A stretch of DNA of 64,000 bases from Acorus gramineus. Lineage: Eukaryota > Streptophyta > Magnoliopsida > Acorales > Acoraceae. The DNA is taken from contig CM060853.1 in assembly GCA_030737835.1 (NCBI GenBank), forward strand, positions 3,387,152 through 3,451,151. The letters are read 5' to 3'. This document shows, piece after piece, positions 60,200-64,000 of this stretch. The notes beneath the pieces are model-generated. The model saw only the letters and a program-made list of their open reading frames with translations. It did not search any database and was not told where the DNA came from. Both the position numbers and the translations under genes were made by a program. Position 1 is the stretch's first letter, and every line of letters starts with the position of its first letter.

Positions 60200-63100
60200 T
60201 GTTTTTTCCAGGAATTTTGGTTGCAAGTTTTTTATTTATTTATGTGAAAGTGCATACTTTGTTACATTAATCAAATATACCTTTTAACAAAAAAAAAAAT
60301 CAAAATATGAAGGGACAGTATGCCTGGCCTGATCATATTGGAATGGGTTTGGTCTCTTAATCTTGAACCTGCATGCATGATGACCATTCCCAATATGATG
60401 AAAGACTTATTCCCAACCCAATGAAGCCGGGGCCTCTATTTTCACCCAGTCAAATATGCACCCCACCCCTTTAAATATCAGTAAAAATATATTTCATGTA
60501 ATTTTGAAAAATTAAACTCCACCCCTTTCATCTCTAGGTAGATAGGTCATCGAGATTGTTTCCACTTCCATGTGTCAAAATCTATCACATGTTTGACAGT
60601 TGGTATGTCGAACAGGTCAAAGGAGACCCAAACTCATTCTATCGACGTAGTTCACACGTAATAGACAGTACATCTGTCCAACTTTGTTTACATAGGCTGT
60701 CAATCAGGTCAAAAGAAACATATAAATATCCATTTGATAACCAAGCAAAGTTGCAGATCATTCTTAATCAAATAATTTTTCTCAATAAACCATTTGAATA
60801 GAAGATTAGTATTTAAAAAAATAATAATGACTTTTAGGTCCCAATTGATAGACCTCTTCCTAAACCCCATGAGGTGACAAGTTTGAAATATCTATATTAC
60901 CCCCCTCCCTAATTAATCGTTTTAGTATTCCATAACCACCCCATTAATTCCGAGGTAGTTATGATTTGTGATATCTTTCCGTTTTTGAATATTTGTTTTC
61001 AATTTGACATCCAAAAAATTCACTATTCTTCATTTCTGATTGTGAATGATCGGCTGATAGGAAAACAAATATGAATTTCATTTTTTATTCAGATCTGGTT
61101 GGTGTATACGAGGTGAGTTCATGATTTTTTTCTTTCTTTCCGTGTGATCTGATTCTAGTGCAAACGGAAATTGATACATCCAGGTTAGGTTTTTTCGGAT
61201 CCAAAAAATTACAATATTTTGCGATTTTTTAGTTTTCAGATGGATTTGAAAACAAACATCAAATTTTATTTTGTTTCAGTTCAATGGGTGGAGAAGAGAA
61301 GAATTTTATTCATTTAGTTTAATTTGTGACCAGTTTGTGGTGCAAACAATGGCGATCCATTCTGGCTAGTCCTTTTTTTATCTGAATAAATTATATTGAT
61401 TTTGATTTTTCGTTATTCATTTGAATCATCATATACATGTATTGAATCTGAATTTAATTTTAAATTCAGATACATGGCCTGTATCTTGATTTATATGCAT
61501 TGTTGTGTACCAGGTATGATCTGTACAGTCGTTTTATGATTGTGTGTTTGTGTATAATTATGCATAATGTATCATCCATGATATTTTTTAGCTTTGTATC
61601 AGCATTATTCGACTCATTCAAATTTAAGATTTTTCAAATACATTGCACATTCACTTGTATGGAATGTGTATTTGATAATTCAAATTCCAGATACACCTGT
61701 ATCTGAATTTGATATTCAGCCCATTTTGAAGGTTGTTATTTATATTTCCATGGATAGCTTATTAATATCTAATTGCTTATTGTTGGTATTTTGAATACTT
61801 TTTGTGAATTTTTTGTGCAGTGCTCAGTAGCATGTAGACCATAATTGTACATTTGGATTTTCAGATACATTACTGTATCTTAATTTGTTAATATGTGGTT
61901 GATGTTCTGATTTTTCACCAGGCAGTGATGGTAATTTTATGGATGACACATGCGAAGACTCAATTCATTTGGACAACATCAATTATTCATGTTCTGTGGA
62001 AACCAGTTTGTAGAATGAATTGTTTATTGTGGCTGGTCAGCAAAATGTATACAAGATGCAACTTGTTTTTGAGGATGCGGAAATCATGGCAACAAAAGAA
62101 GCTACTGCGAAGATTTAGAAACAAGTGATGAACATGACTGATCAATATGTTTTATACAACAAATTCAGATACAATTGATTCAGATACATAAAGTGTTTAC
62201 AAAAACATTAAGACATTTTCATCAAGGGATTTATATATGTTTTATAGAACATGAGTATAACATTTCAGATGCAGTTGAGTATTCTAAATTATAAATTTGA
62301 AGATATTAATACACTATACATTTTGATTCATGGCACATACAACTTCTTAATAGCATGTAATGTGACTAATGTAATCTCTATTTCTACATAATTGTTTCAG
62401 ATTTAGATATATTTGGTTAACAGGTTTTCAGATACAGATATAGTTGATTCAGATACATATATTGTTTACAAAAACATTAAGATATTTTCATCAAACCAAT
62501 ATATTCTAATCATCAAATATAAATAAGATAATAACACTTGATCTATATTTATATGACATTTCAAACATTTTATTTGGTTATTTTCAATTGCTTATTCCAT
62601 CATATTTTGTTTCACTAATTTAAGAAACAATTGCATATTATATACATTTTTAGATACATGTCTCTGACTTATGTATTCGTTCATCATTTTTTTGTTTCCT
62701 CAGAAAATGAACTGTGTACACGAGAAACCCTAAAACAATTGAAAAATGTCAATTTTTTTCCTTTAATTTAGATACACTGGTAGACAAAGACAATGTAGCA
62801 TAAACAATTTTTTTATATATTAGAGATTTAGCACATATTTTCAAACCTAAAAAAAAAATTCAGATTTGTTTGGATTCAGATATATGTATCTGAAATATTG
62901 ATTTCAAACCAATCTTTTTTTATATTTTAGATGCGCTTATTTGAAAGACTGATTTTTCAAATGGATTTCAAATTCAATCAGATTAACAGGAGACCAAAAC
63001 ACGGAAAAGAATCGTTTCATATTTAATTTTGAAAACTAGATATTTCGTCCCCCCCCCCAAAAAAAAAAAAACCATGACGGTGAAGTTTCGATTGTGGTAA

Positions 63101-64000
63101 GAAATCTAACATTTTTTTTCGCCATTGTTGACGATCTGTTTGGGGAAGAGAATCAGATGATATTAACTCTTTATAGTCATTTTTTTATTTGGTTCGTATG
63201 GTTTTACCCAATTTGAAAATCCTAAGTTTTAAATTTTATTTGGAATATGTTCAATCGGCGGAAAGGATTCAATGATCCTTTTTTTTGGGATTCTGTTACG
63301 TGGATTAATTGTCATTGTCATTTTGGTGGTTTGAAAAAGTGTAGTCATTTTGGTGGTTTTAACTAATTTTTAAAAATCTTAGAAGTGTAGTCATGTCATT
63401 GTCATTTTGGTGGTTTGAAAAAGTCAAACAGAGAACCAATAGGAAAGTGCCATCTAGAGGGGCTCATCAATGGAGCCTAATTTCTAGACCCAGGTAGCAG
63501 CACTGTTAAAAAAAAAGTTATATTTGTTAAAAAAAAAGGTTAACAAAGTTTTCAGGAACAAATATGATTTCAACTTTCAACAAGTGGAAGAGATTAGAAT
63601 AAAAATGCAGGATAAAACAAATACAGTTCAATTCTATTTTTTTTTATGATCCAGAGTTATTAACATGATCATTAGTCAACACATTGGTGCAGTCCCCATT
63701 GTTTCAACTTCAGGAGAAGAGTCAGAATTACCTTTTTGTATGTTCAAATTAATTGATTACACACTTTTTTTTTTTGTATTTTCTAACTCAGAAACTACTA
63801 ATCCAAGGAAGGTGGACATTGCAAGAAACAACCACATTTGTTCAATCCATTTTAGCCCACATTACTGTTTATTATTTTAAATTTGTGATAAATTTAAAGA
63901 AATATAGTAATTCATTTAATAAAACACTTGGATATATTATGAACATAGTTTCTATATTTTTTTGATATGAGAGTGGGGCTATCCTAAGCATTTGGAGAGA
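60200..64000. other. AT-rich intergenic DNA with dispersed CAGATACAT words
   Basis: No gene is supported. Between 61466 and 62890 the word TCAGATACA or its complement TGTATCTGA recurs many times (e.g. 61466, 61687, 61699, 61861, 62165, 62180, about 62430 and 62450, 62875). At 61920-62118 a frame with GSDGNFMDDTCEDSIHLDN and QQNVYKMQLVFEDAE is broken by stops, a possible decayed exon. Short ORFs elsewhere have no domains. Confidence 0.4.

Noticed and set aside
60556..60801. 81-codon ORF
   Set aside because: No domain, no splice context and AT-rich surroundings; nothing to support a gene.

Overview
This is a nuclear genomic window from a flowering plant, most likely a eudicot. The evidence is interrupted genes with GT-AG introns, genes matching plant families, AT-rich intergenic DNA and many plant-type transposable elements. 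I see no rRNA, tRNA or CRISPR array. Exon coordinates were read by eye from splice consensus, reading frame and family similarity, so individual junctions could shift by a few bases.

Five host genes are well supported. At the left edge, on the minus strand, is a chloroplast-type rhodanese-like gene related to the calcium-sensing receptor CaS; its 3' end lies off the window. On the plus strand follow: a Bud23/WBSCR22-type 18S rRNA guanine-N7 methyltransferase (RID2 type, 28809-32747); cytosolic 60S ribosomal protein L5/uL18 (35117-38336); a Tat-SF1/CUS2-like RNA-binding splicing factor (ELF9 type, 48804-54819); and a plant-conserved 521-aa protein of unknown function (55716-58955). Three of the four named genes act in ribosome production or pre-mRNA processing, but nothing suggests they work as a cluster.

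Between them the window is a transposon graveyard. 4.7-17.8 kb: a possible large, decayed Mutator-like element. It holds a hAT-type non-autonomous element (4885-5434), a structurally complete Copia retrotransposon (6530-14075) itself split by a 2.2-kb solo LTR (9829-12036), and a 90/91-bp tandem array organised as 181-bp dimers (15709-16430). 18.1 kb: a foldback MITE with a 9-bp target duplication. 20.7-23.4 kb: a second, 2.7-kb solo LTR. 25.2-25.7 kb: another hAT-type element. 39.1-43.2 kb: a second, degraded Copia element.

The most unusual layout is 24.9-28.4 kb against 43.2-48.4 kb. Blocks containing promoter-like and first-exon sequence (one resembling the RPL5 first exon that ends in ATG, another being the RID2 5'UTR exon) are duplicated in scrambled order. 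The duplicates act as natural empty-site controls for two hAT insertions. One of these inserted so that its target duplication covers a splice-donor-like site upstream of the ELF9-type gene. That gene also carries a tandem duplication of the exon encoding the first half of its GYF-like domain.
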